A stretch of DNA of 64,000 nt from Actinopolymorpha pittospori. GTDB lineage: Bacteria > Actinomycetota > Actinomycetes > Propionibacteriales > Actinopolymorphaceae. The stretch spans positions 9,052,001 to 9,116,000 of the forward strand of contig NZ_JADBEM010000001.1 in assembly GCF_014873875.1 (NCBI RefSeq), in the 5' to 3' direction. Below, in pieces: positions 46,221-57,033 of this stretch. Under the pieces are notes generated by a model. That model was not told the DNA's origin. It did no database searches and worked only from the letters and a program-made list of their open reading frames with translations. The position numbers and the translations under genes are program-made. The first letter of the stretch is position 1, and each line of letters begins with the position of its first letter.

Positions 46221-47300
46221 ATGCCGCGTTACGCACTGCTCGTCCTGCCCGCGACGAACCGGGTCTACGCCGAGGCCTCGGTAGGCCTCACCCGGGCCGA
46301 GCTGGGCGTCGTCGCCGAGCGCGCGCTGGACGGCCGGCTGCACGACGTCGAGGAGACGGTCATCGGCGGTGTTCCGTACGTCGGGTTCTCCACCGACACC
46401 CCGCTCGCCGCGGCGGAGATCGGCCACCTCTCCCAGCTGTCTTCGATGTACGCGCTGTTCGAGATCGCGGGTGAGCCGGCGGGCGGGCCCGAGGGCGCGG
46501 CGACCCCGCTGCTGCGTCCGGTCGGGTTGACGCCGCTGGACCAGTTCGACGACGACCTGCTCACGATCCAGAAGTACGCCGGCAAGACGAACGAGCTCTT
46601 CACGAAGCTGCTGCTCAACGTCACCGTGCTGGCGTCGGCCTCCGCACCGGACATGCTGACCCGCAAGCTGCGGATCCTCGACCCGCTCTGCGGCCGGGGT
46701 ACGACCCTCAACCAGGCGCTGATGTACGGCTACGACGTCGCGGGCATGGAGATCGACGGCAAGGACGTCGAGGCCTACTCGGGCTTCTTGCGGACCTGGC
46801 TCAAGCGCAAGCGGATCAAGCACCAGGCGGAGTTCACGCCCATCCGGCGCGAACGCAAGATCATCGGGCGCCGCCTGCACGTGACCCTCGCGGCGGACAA
46901 GGCGGCCTACAAGTCCGGGGAGACCCTCGACCTCACCGTCGTGAACGCCGACACCGTGCGGGCGCGGGACTTCTTCCGGCCGCGGACCTTCGACGCGATC
47001 GTGACCGACGCCCCCTACGGCGTCCAGCACGGGAGCCACGACGCGGGCAAGCTCTCCCGCGGGCCGCTCGACCTCCTCCGCGCCGCCGTGCCCGGCTGGG
47101 TCGAACTGCTCCGGCCGGGCGGGGCGCTGGGAATGTCCTGGAACACCTACGTCGCCCGGCGGGAGGACGCCGAGGAGGTGCTCGCCGGCGCGGGCCTGCG
47201 GGTCTGCGACTCGCCGCCGTTCCTGGGCTTCCGGCACCGCGTCGACCAGGCGATCAACCGGGACGTCGTGGTCGCGACCAAGCCCGAGCCGCAGGGCTGA
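46221..47300 (+). CDS. Trm11/UPF0020-type AdoMet methyltransferase
   Basis: A 359-residue Rossmann-fold methyltransferase. The AdoMet loop is LDPLCGRGTTLNQALMYGYDVAGMEID (about 153-180) and the catalytic motif is DAPYGVQHG (about 255-263), a D-A-P-Y form of the D/N-P-P-Y motif of N-methyltransferases. This resembles Trm11-type tRNA guanine-N2 methyltransferases; an RNA substrate is more likely than DNA. The N-terminal ~140 residues replace the THUMP domain with a region I do not recognise. Confidence 0.75.
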   Translation: MPRYALLVLPATNRVYAEASVGLTRAELGVVAERALDGRLHDVEETVIGGVPYVGFSTDTPLAAAEIGHLSQLSSMYALFEIAGEPAGGPEGAATPLLRPVGLTPLDQFDDDLLTIQKYAGKTNELFTKLLLNVTVLASASAPDMLTRKLRILDPLCGRGTTLNQALMYGYDVAGMEIDGKDVEAYSGFLRTWLKRKRIKHQAEFTPIRRERKIIGRRLHVTLAADKAAYKSGETLDLTVVNADTVRARDFFRPRTFDAIVTDAPYGVQHGSHDAGKLSRGPLDLLRAAVPGWVELLRPGGALGMSWNTYVARREDAEEVLAGAGLRVCDSPPFLGFRHRVDQAINRDVVVATKPEPQG

Positions 47301-47315
47301 CGTGCCGACGCGGCT

Positions 47316-47335
47316 CGGACCTGCCTGCCGGTCCG
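47316..47335. terminator. Short hairpin between convergent genes
   Basis: CGGACC and GGTCCG pair perfectly around an 8-nt loop, just before the stop of the gene on the other strand. It may end both transcripts. Confidence 0.4.
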
Positions 47336-47336
47336 T

Positions 47337-47918
47337 TCAGGAGGCACCGGCAGCCGTCTTGGGCCCCTCGTCCGGCTCACCCAGGTTGTCGGCCACCTCG
47401 CCGGCGTCGGGCCCTTCCGCCCGAACGCGCTCGACGTGGGCCATCGCGGCACGCAGCTCGCCGAGCCAGCTCTCGGCGTTGCGCCCGACGAGCTTCACGC
47501 ACCAGGCCAGCGCCTCGGAGCGGGTGCGGGCGACTCCGGAGTCGACCAGCGTGTCGAGCACCCGGCGCTCGGACTGCCGCAGCCTCGTCATGACCGGCAC
47601 CGAGAGGGTGGTGAAGGTCTCCCGGCTCTCGCCACAGCAGGCGCCCCAGGCGACCTTCTGACCGGTCGCGTGCTCGAGTTCGCGGGCGATCCGGATCCGG
47701 TCGTCGCGGGTCCGCTCGCGGAACTCCTTGATCCGTCCCGCCTCGGCGGCGGCTCGCTCGACGGCCGAGGCCTCGTCCTCCAGCTTCGGCGCGGCGAGGC
47801 GCCCGATGACGGTGATCTCCTCCCGGTCGGTCGTGAGCTCGACGAGGTCGAACCACTCCTCCGGGAGCCGGCCGGAGAGCCAGCCGCGGATGCGTTGCTC
47901 ACGTTCTTGCCGTGTCAT
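47337..47918 (-). CDS. Conserved-looking protein of unknown function
   Basis: A 193-residue soluble protein I do not recognise. It begins MTRQEREQRIRGWLSGRLPEEWFDLVELTTDREEITVIGRL, followed by a charged helix (about 45-85). It contains a Cys-Cys pair in WGACCGES and a C-terminal helical segment SGVARTRSEALAWCVKLVGRNAESWLGELRAAM, reminiscent of a ribbon-helix-helix or small regulatory domain. The last 25 residues are acidic. The ATG lies 7 nt after a TAATCA stretch, possibly a leaderless start. Codon use is like that of its neighbours. Confidence 0.6.
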   Translation of the reverse strand: MTRQEREQRIRGWLSGRLPEEWFDLVELTTDREEITVIGRLAAPKLEDEASAVERAAAEAGRIKEFRERTRDDRIRIARELEHATGQKVAWGACCGESRETFTTLSVPVMTRLRQSERRVLDTLVDSGVARTRSEALAWCVKLVGRNAESWLGELRAAMAHVERVRAEGPDAGEVADNLGEPDEGPKTAAGAS

Positions 47919-48006
47919 GTAAGGATGATTACACCGTTACGGCGGTACGACAAGAGCCGACGACCCGCCGGCACCGATGGGTGGGCCCGCCGGTGCCGGG
48001 GGCGAG

Positions 48007-48069
48007 CTGTCAGAGCCGGTGGGACAGCTGTCAGAGCCGGTGGGACAGCCGTCAGAGCCGGTGGGACAG
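48007..48069 (-). repeat. 3 x 21-bp tandem repeat across a stop codon
   Basis: Three copies of a 21-bp unit beginning CTGTCAGAGCCGGTGGGACA. The rightmost copy contains the stop codon and last codons of the DUF5808 gene; the other two lie beyond it. Loss or change of the stop could add copies to the protein C-terminus (LSHRL). Confidence 0.93.
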
Positions 48070-48393
48070 ATGGCCGTTCGACTGGGCGTCCGGGCTGACC
48101 CGCTGCCTGGCCAGGCGCGCGACCCGGCCGAGGTTGAGGTCCCAGCCGAGCCCGTAGGCGGTCGGCACGAAGAGCCGCTCGTCCTCCGGCGCCCACCAGG
48201 TGGAACGCAACCGCTCGACGGTTGGCGGGCGGTAGTCGTAGGGAACTCCGACGACCCGGCCCTGCCAGGTCCGTTCGGCCGGCGGGCGGCGCAACTCCCG
48301 TGCCACCGAGGTCGCGACGAGCGCGCCAGCGGCGCCCCACATCAGCGCCTCGAGCCGGCCGACCTTCTTCTTCAACTTCCGCTTCTTGCCCAT
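48052..48393 (-). CDS. DUF5808 domain protein
   Basis: A 113-residue small protein with a very basic start (MGKKRKLKKKVGRLEAL), one weak hydrophobic helix (about 15-30) and a C-terminal motif WAPEDERLFVPTAYGLGWDLNLGRVARL, which fits the DUF5808 pattern (DERLFVPxxxGxGWxLN). Its function is unknown. A GTGAGG ribosome binding site precedes the ATG. The stop lies within a 21-bp tandem repeat. Confidence 0.75.
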   Translation of the reverse strand: MGKKRKLKKKVGRLEALMWGAAGALVATSVARELRRPPAERTWQGRVVGVPYDYRPPTVERLRSTWWAPEDERLFVPTAYGLGWDLNLGRVARLARQRVSPDAQSNGHLSHRL

Positions 48394-48403
48394 CGGACCT
48401 CAC

Positions 48404-50476
<2,073 letters not shown>

Positions 50477-50632
50477 CCCATTCACCGTAGCCCACAATTC
50501 CGACGGAACCCGTCGTCGCCGTGCCGTTCCGCGGCGACACCTCCGCACCCGTGCGGCCCGGAGCCACCGCCCCCGCGACCGGGGCGGAGTGCCGATGACG
50601 CGCTGTCCCCGGTCCCGACTAGCCTGCGGTGC

Positions 50633-51820
50633 GTGGGTGGTCAGGGTAGGACACGCGGCACGGGTCAACGTCGAGCACGCGACCAGCGCGGCTCGAACCA
50701 GCAGTCGGTCCGAGACCGCGGCCGGAGGGCCCACGGCGCCGAGTCCGTCGACGTGCCGCCATACGAACTCCACACCGGCGACGTGGCGAAGGCCTACCCG
50801 CGCTGGCCCACACCGGTGACGATCATCAGTGACGGCGCCTACGGCGTCCGCGGCTTCCACGGCGACACCACCGGACCCGACGGACTCCTCGAGTGGTACC
50901 GCCCCCACGTCGAGGCCTGGTCGGAGGCGGCGCATCCGGCGACCACGTTGTGGGTGTGGAACACCGAGGTGGGCTGGGCCACCATCCACCCGCTGCTGGT
51001 CCAGCACGGCTGGGACTACGTTCAGACCATCACCTGGGACAAGGGCATCGCCCACATCGCGGGCAACGTCAACGGCAAGACGATCCGCCGCTTCCCGGTC
51101 GTCTCCGAGGTCTGCGTCCTCTACCAGCGCAGGTTCGCCGTCGACACACCCGGCGGTCCGCTCCCGGTGCGGCAGTGGCTGCGGCACGAGTGGCAGCGCA
51201 GCGGCCTGCCGCTCTACCGTGCCAACGAAGCGTGTGGGGTCAAGAACGCCGCGACCCGGAAGTACCTCACCCAGGACTGGCTGTGGTACTGGCCGCCCGG
51301 TGAGATGTTCGAGAAGCTCGCGACGTACGCCAACGAGCACGGCGAGCGCACCGGCTGGCCCTACTTCAGCCTCGACGGCACCTCCGTCGTCACCGCGAAG
51401 GAGTGGGACGGCCTGCGCTACCGCTGGAACCACCAGCACGGCATCACCAACGTCTGGCACCGCGGCCCGCTGCACGACGACGAGCGGCTCAAGGGCACGC
51501 TCCGCCGCGCGGCGCCACGCGTCTACAAGCCGACCGCCGGCAGTTCGGCCCATCTGAACCAGAAGCCGCTCGAGTACATGGAACGCCTGGTGCGCGCCGT
51601 GACCGAGCCCGGCGACGTGGTCTGGGAGCCCTTCGGCGGCCTCGCCTCCGGCTCCGTCGCGGCGGTCGCCCTCGGGCGGCGGGCCTACGTCGCCGAACTC
51701 GACAAGAACTTCGCCAAGCTGGCCTGCGAACGCCTGGAGGTCGCGAGCGCCTCCGCCGATCCGGCCGCAGAGGAGGCCGCCGTTCCCGCCGACCGGCGGG
51801 GCGGCGAGGAGACCTCGTGA
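50633..51820 (+). CDS. DNA methyltransferase of a restriction-modification system
   Basis: A 395-residue protein with motif order of beta-class N-methyltransferases: motif IV near the N-terminus ([13 protein letters not shown], about 66-78), C-terminal [16 protein letters not shown] and motif [32 protein letters not shown] (about 328-358). Motif IV reads Asp-Gly-Ala-Tyr rather than D/S-P-P-Y. The cognate endonuclease gene follows with a GTGA overlap. TAGCCT (50620-50625) ends 7 nt before GTG 50633, a leaderless start; GTG 50753 would remove a basic 40-residue extension. Target sequence and the modified base (N4-cytosine or N6-adenine) are unknown. Confidence 0.8.
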   Translation: MGGQGRTRGTGQRRARDQRGSNQQSVRDRGRRAHGAESVDVPPYELHTGDVAKAYPRWPTPVTIISDGAYGVRGFHGDTTGPDGLLEWYRPHVEAWSEAAHPATTLWVWNTEVGWATIHPLLVQHGWDYVQTITWDKGIAHIAGNVNGKTIRRFPVVSEVCVLYQRRFAVDTPGGPLPVRQWLRHEWQRSGLPLYRANEACGVKNAATRKYLTQDWLWYWPPGEMFEKLATYANEHGERTGWPYFSLDGTSVVTAKEWDGLRYRWNHQHGITNVWHRGPLHDDERLKGTLRRAAPRVYKPTAGSSAHLNQKPLEYMERLVRAVTEPGDVVWEPFGGLASGSVAAVALGRRAYVAELDKNFAKLACERLEVASASADPAAEEAAVPADRRGGEETS

Positions 51821-52794
51821 CGGCCGAGACCGACGACCAGACCGAGGGACTCTTCGACGCGACCGAGGCCGCGCCGCTCGGTCCGGACGCGCCCATCGAG
51901 CCCGTCCTCGACCCGGCAGATCCGCGGACGACGCTGCAGGCCAGGCTGCGCACGCTGCTGCTCGGCCTGCCGGCCTACTTCGAGTTCAGCAACCACGTCG
52001 CCGGCGTCAACGCCACCGACCTGCACAGCCTCAACACCCTGTTGGGCACCTCGATCGAGGGCCAGGTCGTCAGGGCCCTCAACCAGCAGCGCGCGCTCTG
52101 GGATCCCGACGACCAGTGGCTCGGCTACACCTTCGAACGCCAGTCGCAGCGGTTTCCCGACGTGCGCCTCGTCCGCAAGGGACACGCCCGCGGACCGGAG
52201 ATCGCGCTCGGCATCGAGCTCAAGGGCTGGTTCCTGCTCGCCAAGGAGGGCGAGCCCAGCTTCCGGTTCACGACGACCGCGGCCGCCTGCGCCGAGCACG
52301 ACCTGCTGGTCGTGGTGCCGTGGTACCTCGACAACGTGCTCTCCGGGTCACCGGTCGCCGCCGAACCCTATGTCGCCTCCGCCCGCTGGGCCGCCGACTA
52401 CCGCACCTACTACTGGCAGCATGCGCGAGACGCCGCGAAGGGGACGGACCGGAGTATCCAGACACCTCCGGGCGCCACGCCCTATCCGGGCAAGGACACA
52501 CAGATCGCCGACGTCCCGGCCTACGACGGAGGCAAGAACTTCGGTCGGGTCGCCCGCGTACGTGGGTTGATGGACGACTTCATCAAGGCCTCCCACGAGC
52601 TCGAGGTCCTCGGGATCCGGATCCTCGACTGGTACCGCTTCCTGCGGATCCACAGCGACCAGGCCGACCCCGACCAGGTCTCCGAGCAGCTCGAGCGAGA
52701 ACTCCGCCGCACGGCGCGGTCCCGCTCGGCCCGCGACGCCGGGGACGCCCTGCGGGCGGCCCGGACGCTCGGCGACCTGCTCGGACCCCGCTGA
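51817..52794 (+). CDS. Type II restriction endonuclease candidate (PD-(D/E)xK)
   Basis: A 325-residue protein directly coupled to the methyltransferase gene (GTGA overlap). The nuclease core is readable: a helix with Glu82 in [15 protein letters not shown], then Pro114-Asp115 (RFPDVRL) and Glu134-Leu-Lys136 (GIELKGW), the PD...ExK catalytic triad with normal spacing. [27 protein letters not shown] continues the core. I do not recognise a close named enzyme, so the recognition sequence is unknown. GAGGAG provides a ribosome binding site. Confidence 0.8.
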   Translation: MTAETDDQTEGLFDATEAAPLGPDAPIEPVLDPADPRTTLQARLRTLLLGLPAYFEFSNHVAGVNATDLHSLNTLLGTSIEGQVVRALNQQRALWDPDDQWLGYTFERQSQRFPDVRLVRKGHARGPEIALGIELKGWFLLAKEGEPSFRFTTTAAACAEHDLLVVVPWYLDNVLSGSPVAAEPYVASARWAADYRTYYWQHARDAAKGTDRSIQTPPGATPYPGKDTQIADVPAYDGGKNFGRVARVRGLMDDFIKASHELEVLGIRILDWYRFLRIHSDQADPDQVSEQLERELRRTARSRSARDAGDALRAARTLGDLLGPR

Positions 52795-52880
52795 GCCTCG
52801 CGGCGCGTCGGCGCCCCCACCCACCGCCCCTCCCCGCCCGGCCTCCTCAGCCGCCCGGGTGTCTCCAGGCACGTGCACAC

Positions 52881-52932
52881 ATACCGCCTTGGGGTATGGT
52901 GGGGAGCGTTGGGACGATACCCCTTGGGGGTA
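52881..52932 (+). promoter_or_regulatory. Two CsoR-type copper operators
   Basis: Two inverted repeats of the TACC(C)-N-GGGTA kind lie just upstream of csoR: ATACCGCCTTGGGGTAT at 52881-52897 and ATACCCCTTGGGGGTA at 52917-52932. They match known CsoR operators with runs of C and G flanked by AT. Their position fits autorepression of the csoR-copZ-copA operon. Confidence 0.75.
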
Positions 52933-52946
52933 GCAGGGAGATGGAC

Positions 52947-53282
52947 ATGGCCACCACACCGGCCGACTCGGGCGCCGGAAGCGCGACGCCCGGGCACAAG
53001 CCACCGGGTTACCTCCACCAAAAGGACGCCCACCTCAAGCGGCTCCGCCGGATCGAGGGTCAGGTCCGCGGCCTGCAGCGCCTGGTGGAGTCCGACACGT
53101 ACTGCATCGACGTCCTCACCCAGGTCTCCGCGGCCACCCGGGCACTGGAGTCGTTCGCGCTCGGTCTGCTGGACGAACACCTTGCCCACTGCGTGAGCGA
53201 GGCGGTCGCGAACGGCGACCAGGACGCGCAGGAGAAGGTCAAGGAAGCCTCCGCGGCGATCGCACGCCTCGTGCGTTCCTGA
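52947..53282 (+). CDS. csoR: Copper-sensing transcriptional repressor
   Basis: A 111-residue all-helical repressor that leaves DNA when it binds Cu(I). Metal ligands are Cys53 (TYCIDVL), His78 and Cys82 (DEHLAHC), in the Cys-His-x3-Cys arrangement of CsoR. KDAHLKRLRRIEGQVRGLQRLVE is the family hallmark. ATG 52947 has AGGGAG at good spacing; the ATG two codons earlier is too close to it. It is the first gene of the copper operon. Confidence 0.95.
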   Translation: MATTPADSGAGSATPGHKPPGYLHQKDAHLKRLRRIEGQVRGLQRLVESDTYCIDVLTQVSAATRALESFALGLLDEHLAHCVSEAVANGDQDAQEKVKEASAAIARLVRS

Positions 53283-53378
53283 GCAAGACACCGGGGCTCT
53301 GCAAGGTCATCTTGAAAGCTGCCTGACTCTCCGCACCACCCCTCACTTCGCACCACCCAGACTTCGAGGAGACCCCCC

Positions 53379-53603
53379 ATGGCGATCACCACCACCTACA
53401 CCGTGTCCGGCATGACCTGCGGCCACTGCGCCGCCGCGGTCAAGGGCGAACTCGAAGCGCTGAACTCGGTCTCGGCCGTCGATGTCGACCTGGTGGCAGG
53501 CGGCGACTCCACCGTCACCGTGACCAGCGCCGAACCGCTCTCCCGCGACGCGGTCGCCGCCGCGGTGGACGAGGCCGGCGACTACCGCCTGGTCACACCG
53601 TGA
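53379..53603 (+). CDS. copZ: Copper chaperone CopZ (HMA domain)
   Basis: A 74-residue heavy-metal-associated domain protein with the Cu(I)-binding motif [10 protein letters not shown] at about residues 12-21. It delivers copper to CopA. GAGGAG lies upstream of the ATG. Its stop overlaps the copA start (GTGA), so expression is coupled. Confidence 0.95.
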   Translation: MAITTTYTVSGMTCGHCAAAVKGELEALNSVSAVDVDLVAGGDSTVTVTSAEPLSRDAVAAAVDEAGDYRLVTP

Positions 53604-55924
53604 GTCCCGCGGCGACTCCCAAGGCCCCGGCAACCGCCCCGGCGGGTTCCGGGGCCGGGACCCTGCAGCCGGACCGTACGGTCGAGCTGACCATCGGCGG
53701 GATGACCTGTTCCTCCTGCGCGGCCCGCGTGGAGAAGAAGCTCAACAAGCTCGACGGTGTGGTGGCCACGGTCAACTACGCGACGGAGAAGGCGAAGGTC
53801 AGCTTCCCCACGACCGTCAGCACCGACGACCTCGTCGCCACCGTCGAGGCCACCGGCTACACCGCGACGCTGCCGGCTCCCCCGGCTGACAGCGCCGGGT
53901 TCACCGCGACTGCCCCCGCGACCGACCCGGAGGGTGAGCACACCCGCGCGCTCGGGCGCCGCCTGCTCGTGAGCGCGATCCTCGCCCTGCCGGTGGTGGT
54001 TCTCGGAATGGTGCCGCCGCTGCAGTTCACCAACTGGCAGTGGCTGGCGCTCGCGCTCGCCTCGCCGGTGGCGGTGTGGGGTGCGTTGCCCTTCCACCGC
54101 GCGGCCTGGACGAACGCCCGGCACGGTGCCGCCACCATGGACACGCTGATCTCGGTCGGCGTGATCGCGGCGTACCTGTGGTCCCTCTACGCGCTGTTCT
54201 TCGGCGAGGCCGGGACGCCGGGTATGCGGATGGAGTTCACCCTGCTGCCGGCGCGCGTGTCCGGCGCGAGCGAGATCTACCTCGAGGTCGTCGCGGCGGT
54301 GACGACGTTCATCCTGGCCGGACGGTACGCCGAGGCGCGGGCCAAACGGCGTTCCGGTGCAGCGATCCGCGCGCTGCTGGAGATGGGCGCGCGCGACGTC
54401 GCCGTGGTCCGCGACGGTGTCGAGGTCCGCGTGCCGATCGAGCGACTGCGGGTGGACGACACGTTCGTGGTGCGACCCGGTGAGAAGGTCGCGACGGACG
54501 GCGTGGTGGTCGAGGGTAGGTCCGCCGTGGACGCCTCGATGCTCACCGGCGAGTCCGTCCCCGTGGACGTCGGGCCGGGCGACCCCGTCGTCGGCGCCAC
54601 TGTCAACACGGCGGGACGCCTGCTGGTTCGAGCCACCCGGGTCGGGTCGGACACCCAACTGTCCCAGCTCGCCCGACTGGTCGAGGACGCGCAGAACGGC
54701 AAGGCGGAGGTCCAACGACTCGCCGACCGGGTTTCCGGGGTGTTCGTCCCGGTCGTGCTCATGCTCGCGGTGGCGACGTTCGGGCTCTGGCTCGGCCTCG
54801 GCGGTACGGTCACCACGGCGTTCACCACCGCGGTCGCGGTGCTCATCATCGCCTGCCCCTGTGCCCTCGGGCTGGCCACACCGACGGCGCTGATGGTCGG
54901 CACCGGTCGGGGCGCGCAACTCGGCATCGTCATCAAGGGACCGCAGGTGCTCGAGTCCACCCGTCGCGTCGACACCGTGGTGCTGGACAAGACCGGGACG
55001 GTGACGACCGGGCAGATGCGCCTCGTCGACGTCGTGCCGGCCGATCCCGACGGCGCGCCGGACGTGTTGCGTCTCGCCGCCGCGGTCGAGCACGCGTCGG
55101 AGCATCCGATCGCCCGTGCCGTGGTCGCGGGCGCACGGCTCGGCGACGACTCTCCGCCGGTCGCGGTGACGGAGTTCGTGAACGCCGAGGGCCGTGGTGT
55201 CAGCGGCGTCGTGGAGGGGCACCTGGTCCGCACCGGGCGGCTGTCCTGGCTCCTCGCCGAGGGCGTCCCCGACCCGGGGGCCTCGTTGCGGGAGGCGGCC
55301 GAGCGCGCCGAGGAGGCGGGCCGGACACCGGTGTGGGTCGCGGTGGACGGCACGGCGCGCGGCGTCCTGGTGGTCGCCGACACGGTCAAGCCGACCTCGG
55401 CGGAGGCGGTCGCGGGCTTCCGTCGCCTCGGGCTGCGGCCGGTGCTTCTCACCGGCGACAACGCGCGGGCCGCGCGGACGGTCGCCGCCGAGGTGGGAAT
55501 CGGTCCGGACGACGTACGCGCGGAGGTCCTGCCGGCGGAGAAGGTCGACGCCGTGCGCGCCCTGCAGGACGAGGGTGCCGTGGTCGCGATGGTCGGCGAC
55601 GGTGTCAACGACGCCGCGGCACTGGCGCAGGCCGACCTCGGCATCGCGATGGGTACCGGCAGCGACGTCGCCATCGAGGCGTCCGATCTCACCCTCTCCC
55701 GCGGCGACCTGCGTGCGGCGGTGGACGCGATCCGGTTGTCCCGGTCGACGCTGCGCATCATCAAGGGCAACCTGTTCTGGGCCTTCGCCTACAACGTCGC
55801 CGCGATTCCACTGGCCGCGCTCGGTTTCCTCAACCCGCTCATCGCGGGCGCGGCGATGGCGTTCAGTTCGGTCTTCGTCGTCACCAACAGCCTGCGGCTG
55901 CGCCGCTTCGCGCCCCAGTCGTAA
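53600..55924 (+). CDS. copA: Copper-exporting P1B-type ATPase
   Basis: A 774-residue membrane ATPase that exports Cu(I). The N-terminal HMA domain has Cys37-x2-Cys40 ([11 protein letters not shown]). About eight membrane helices are expected. Key motifs: LTGESVPV, the transmembrane [10 protein letters not shown] site, phosphorylated Asp463 in [17 protein letters not shown] and [24 protein letters not shown]. The C-terminal YN (AYNVAAIP) and MAFSS residues fit the Cu(I)-specific subgroup. GTG start overlapping the copZ stop. Confidence 0.96.
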   Translation: MSPAATPKAPATAPAGSGAGTLQPDRTVELTIGGMTCSSCAARVEKKLNKLDGVVATVNYATEKAKVSFPTTVSTDDLVATVEATGYTATLPAPPADSAGFTATAPATDPEGEHTRALGRRLLVSAILALPVVVLGMVPPLQFTNWQWLALALASPVAVWGALPFHRAAWTNARHGAATMDTLISVGVIAAYLWSLYALFFGEAGTPGMRMEFTLLPARVSGASEIYLEVVAAVTTFILAGRYAEARAKRRSGAAIRALLEMGARDVAVVRDGVEVRVPIERLRVDDTFVVRPGEKVATDGVVVEGRSAVDASMLTGESVPVDVGPGDPVVGATVNTAGRLLVRATRVGSDTQLSQLARLVEDAQNGKAEVQRLADRVSGVFVPVVLMLAVATFGLWLGLGGTVTTAFTTAVAVLIIACPCALGLATPTALMVGTGRGAQLGIVIKGPQVLESTRRVDTVVLDKTGTVTTGQMRLVDVVPADPDGAPDVLRLAAAVEHASEHPIARAVVAGARLGDDSPPVAVTEFVNAEGRGVSGVVEGHLVRTGRLSWLLAEGVPDPGASLREAAERAEEAGRTPVWVAVDGTARGVLVVADTVKPTSAEAVAGFRRLGLRPVLLTGDNARAARTVAAEVGIGPDDVRAEVLPAEKVDAVRALQDEGAVVAMVGDGVNDAAALAQADLGIAMGTGSDVAIEASDLTLSRGDLRAAVDAIRLSRSTLRIIKGNLFWAFAYNVAAIPLAALGFLNPLIAGAAMAFSSVFVVTNSLRLRRFAPQS

Positions 55925-55946
55925 CGGCGACCCGGACACCGGCGAT

Positions 55947-55979
55947 GCGCCGGTCGGCACCAACATTGCCGACCGGCGC
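55947..55979. terminator. Perfect 13-bp hairpin between copA and hxlR
   Basis: Arms 55947-55959 and 55967-55979 pair without mismatch around a 7-nt loop, between two convergent genes. A strong bidirectional terminator candidate. Confidence 0.8.
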
Positions 55980-55989
55980 GCCGGCAGAT

Positions 55990-56466
55990 CTACGCGTTGT
56001 CGATCGCGTAGCTTCCCGCGACGATCGACTCGTCACAGTGCCGGCAGCGCAGATCCACCTCGAGCTCATGCCGGCACGCGTGGCGGAGGACGGCCTCGGG
56101 TGCGTTCTGGGTCCGGGCCCATCGCAGGCCCCACTGGGCGAGAGTCAGCAGGACCGGGCGGAGCTCGTCTCCCGCCGCCGTGAGGTGGTACTCGTAGCGA
56201 GGCGGATGCTCTGAGTACTGTCGCCTGCTGATGACGCCGGCGCTTTCGAGTCCGCGGAGTCGGGCAGCCAGGATGTCGCGGCTGGCGCCGGTGTTGGCGA
56301 CGATCTGCTCGAACCGATGGACGCCGTAGTTGATCTCGCGGACCGCCAGAAGCGTCCACCGTTCACCGATGATCTGCAGCGCGTCTGCGATCGGACAGTC
56401 CCGGGGGACCGGCTGCGGAGCCGTCGCCTGGCGCGTCACGGACCTGGTCACCTTCTGCGGGCTCAT
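55990..56466 (-). CDS. HxlR family transcriptional regulator
   Basis: A 158-residue winged-helix regulator. The pattern CPIADALQIIGERWTLLAVREINYGVHRFEQIVANTGASRDILAARLRGLESAGVI and the wing RYEYHLTAAGDELRPVLLTLAQWGLRW identify HxlR. The conserved Cys after the N-terminal arm is a known redox or aldehyde sensor in several family members. A Cys-rich C-terminal end (LRCRHCDESI) may bind metal. ATG 56466 is the likely start; the longer frame overlaps the neighbour. It is divergent from a SnoaL-like gene, its probable target. Confidence 0.9.
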   Translation of the reverse strand: MSPQKVTRSVTRQATAPQPVPRDCPIADALQIIGERWTLLAVREINYGVHRFEQIVANTGASRDILAARLRGLESAGVISRRQYSEHPPRYEYHLTAAGDELRPVLLTLAQWGLRWARTQNAPEAVLRHACRHELEVDLRCRHCDESIVAGSYAIDNA

Positions 56467-56477
56467 GACCCGATCAT

Positions 56478-56502
56478 AGTCCGTTGTGTTTTCCAACTGA
56501 CT
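56478..56502. promoter_or_regulatory. Inverted repeat between hxlR and the SnoaL-like gene
   Basis: AGTCCGTTG-N7-CAACTGACT: nine-base arms with one mismatch, centred in the 54-bp divergent intergenic region. A plausible HxlR operator. Confidence 0.5.
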
Positions 56503-56520
56503 GTGGTTGACTCCACGGAC

Positions 56521-56993
56521 ATGACGACCAGCACCCAGGATTACGTCGACGTGGTGAACGTGGTCCACCAGCACTTCCAGTTCTCCGACGCCAAGGACTT
56601 TTCCGGGGCTCGATCCCTGTGGGCCGACGAGCTGACTGTTGACCTTGGCGGTGTCAATCCAGCCGTGGGGGAACGGTCGCTGCCGACACCCTGAAGGAAG
56701 CCTGGACACGTCTGCTGGGTCCGATGGAGCTCACCCAGCACATGCTCACCAGCCACGTGGTGAGCGTTCACGACGACGAGGCCACCGTGACCTTTCACCT
56801 TCAGGCGCTGCATTATCACTCGGCGCTCGGCGAGGGCCCGGAGGTCAACACCTGGACCCTCTACGGCCGGGGTACATTCCGACTACGCCGCACATCCGGA
56901 CGCTGGAAGATTTGCTCCACGCGGCTGATCGGTCTGCACAGCACCGGAAACGTGAACATGGTCGCCGACCTGACGAGACGCGCCCCGGCGTGA
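56521..56993 (+). pseudogene. SnoaL/NTF2-like protein gene with a -1 frameshift
   Basis: The gene starts MTTSTQDYVDVVNVVHQHFQFSDAKDFSGARSLWADELTVDLGGVNPAVG, then the frame runs to a stop at 56692-56694. Homologous sequence continues in the next frame as VAADTLKEAWTRLLGPMELTQHMLTSHVVSVHDDEATVTFHLQALHY and ends at 56993. Adding one G to the five-G run at 56667-56671 restores a single 157-residue SnoaL-like/NTF2-fold protein (polyketide-cyclase or ketosteroid-isomerase type). It is either a recent loss or a homopolymer sequencing error. Confidence 0.75.
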
Positions 56994-57006
56994 CGCCCGA
57001 ATGTGC

Positions 57007-57031
57007 CGTGTCCTTGACTGTCTAGGACACG
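57007..57031. terminator. 8-bp hairpin between convergent genes
   Basis: CGTGTCCT and AGGACACG pair perfectly around a 9-nt loop, directly before the stop codon of the hydrolase gene on the minus strand and after the SnoaL-like gene. Confidence 0.6.
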
Positions 57032-57033
57032 AC

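Noticed and set aside
53582-55966. A 794-codon minus-strand frame opposite copA.
   Set aside because: Shadow of a P-type ATPase with all catalytic motifs.
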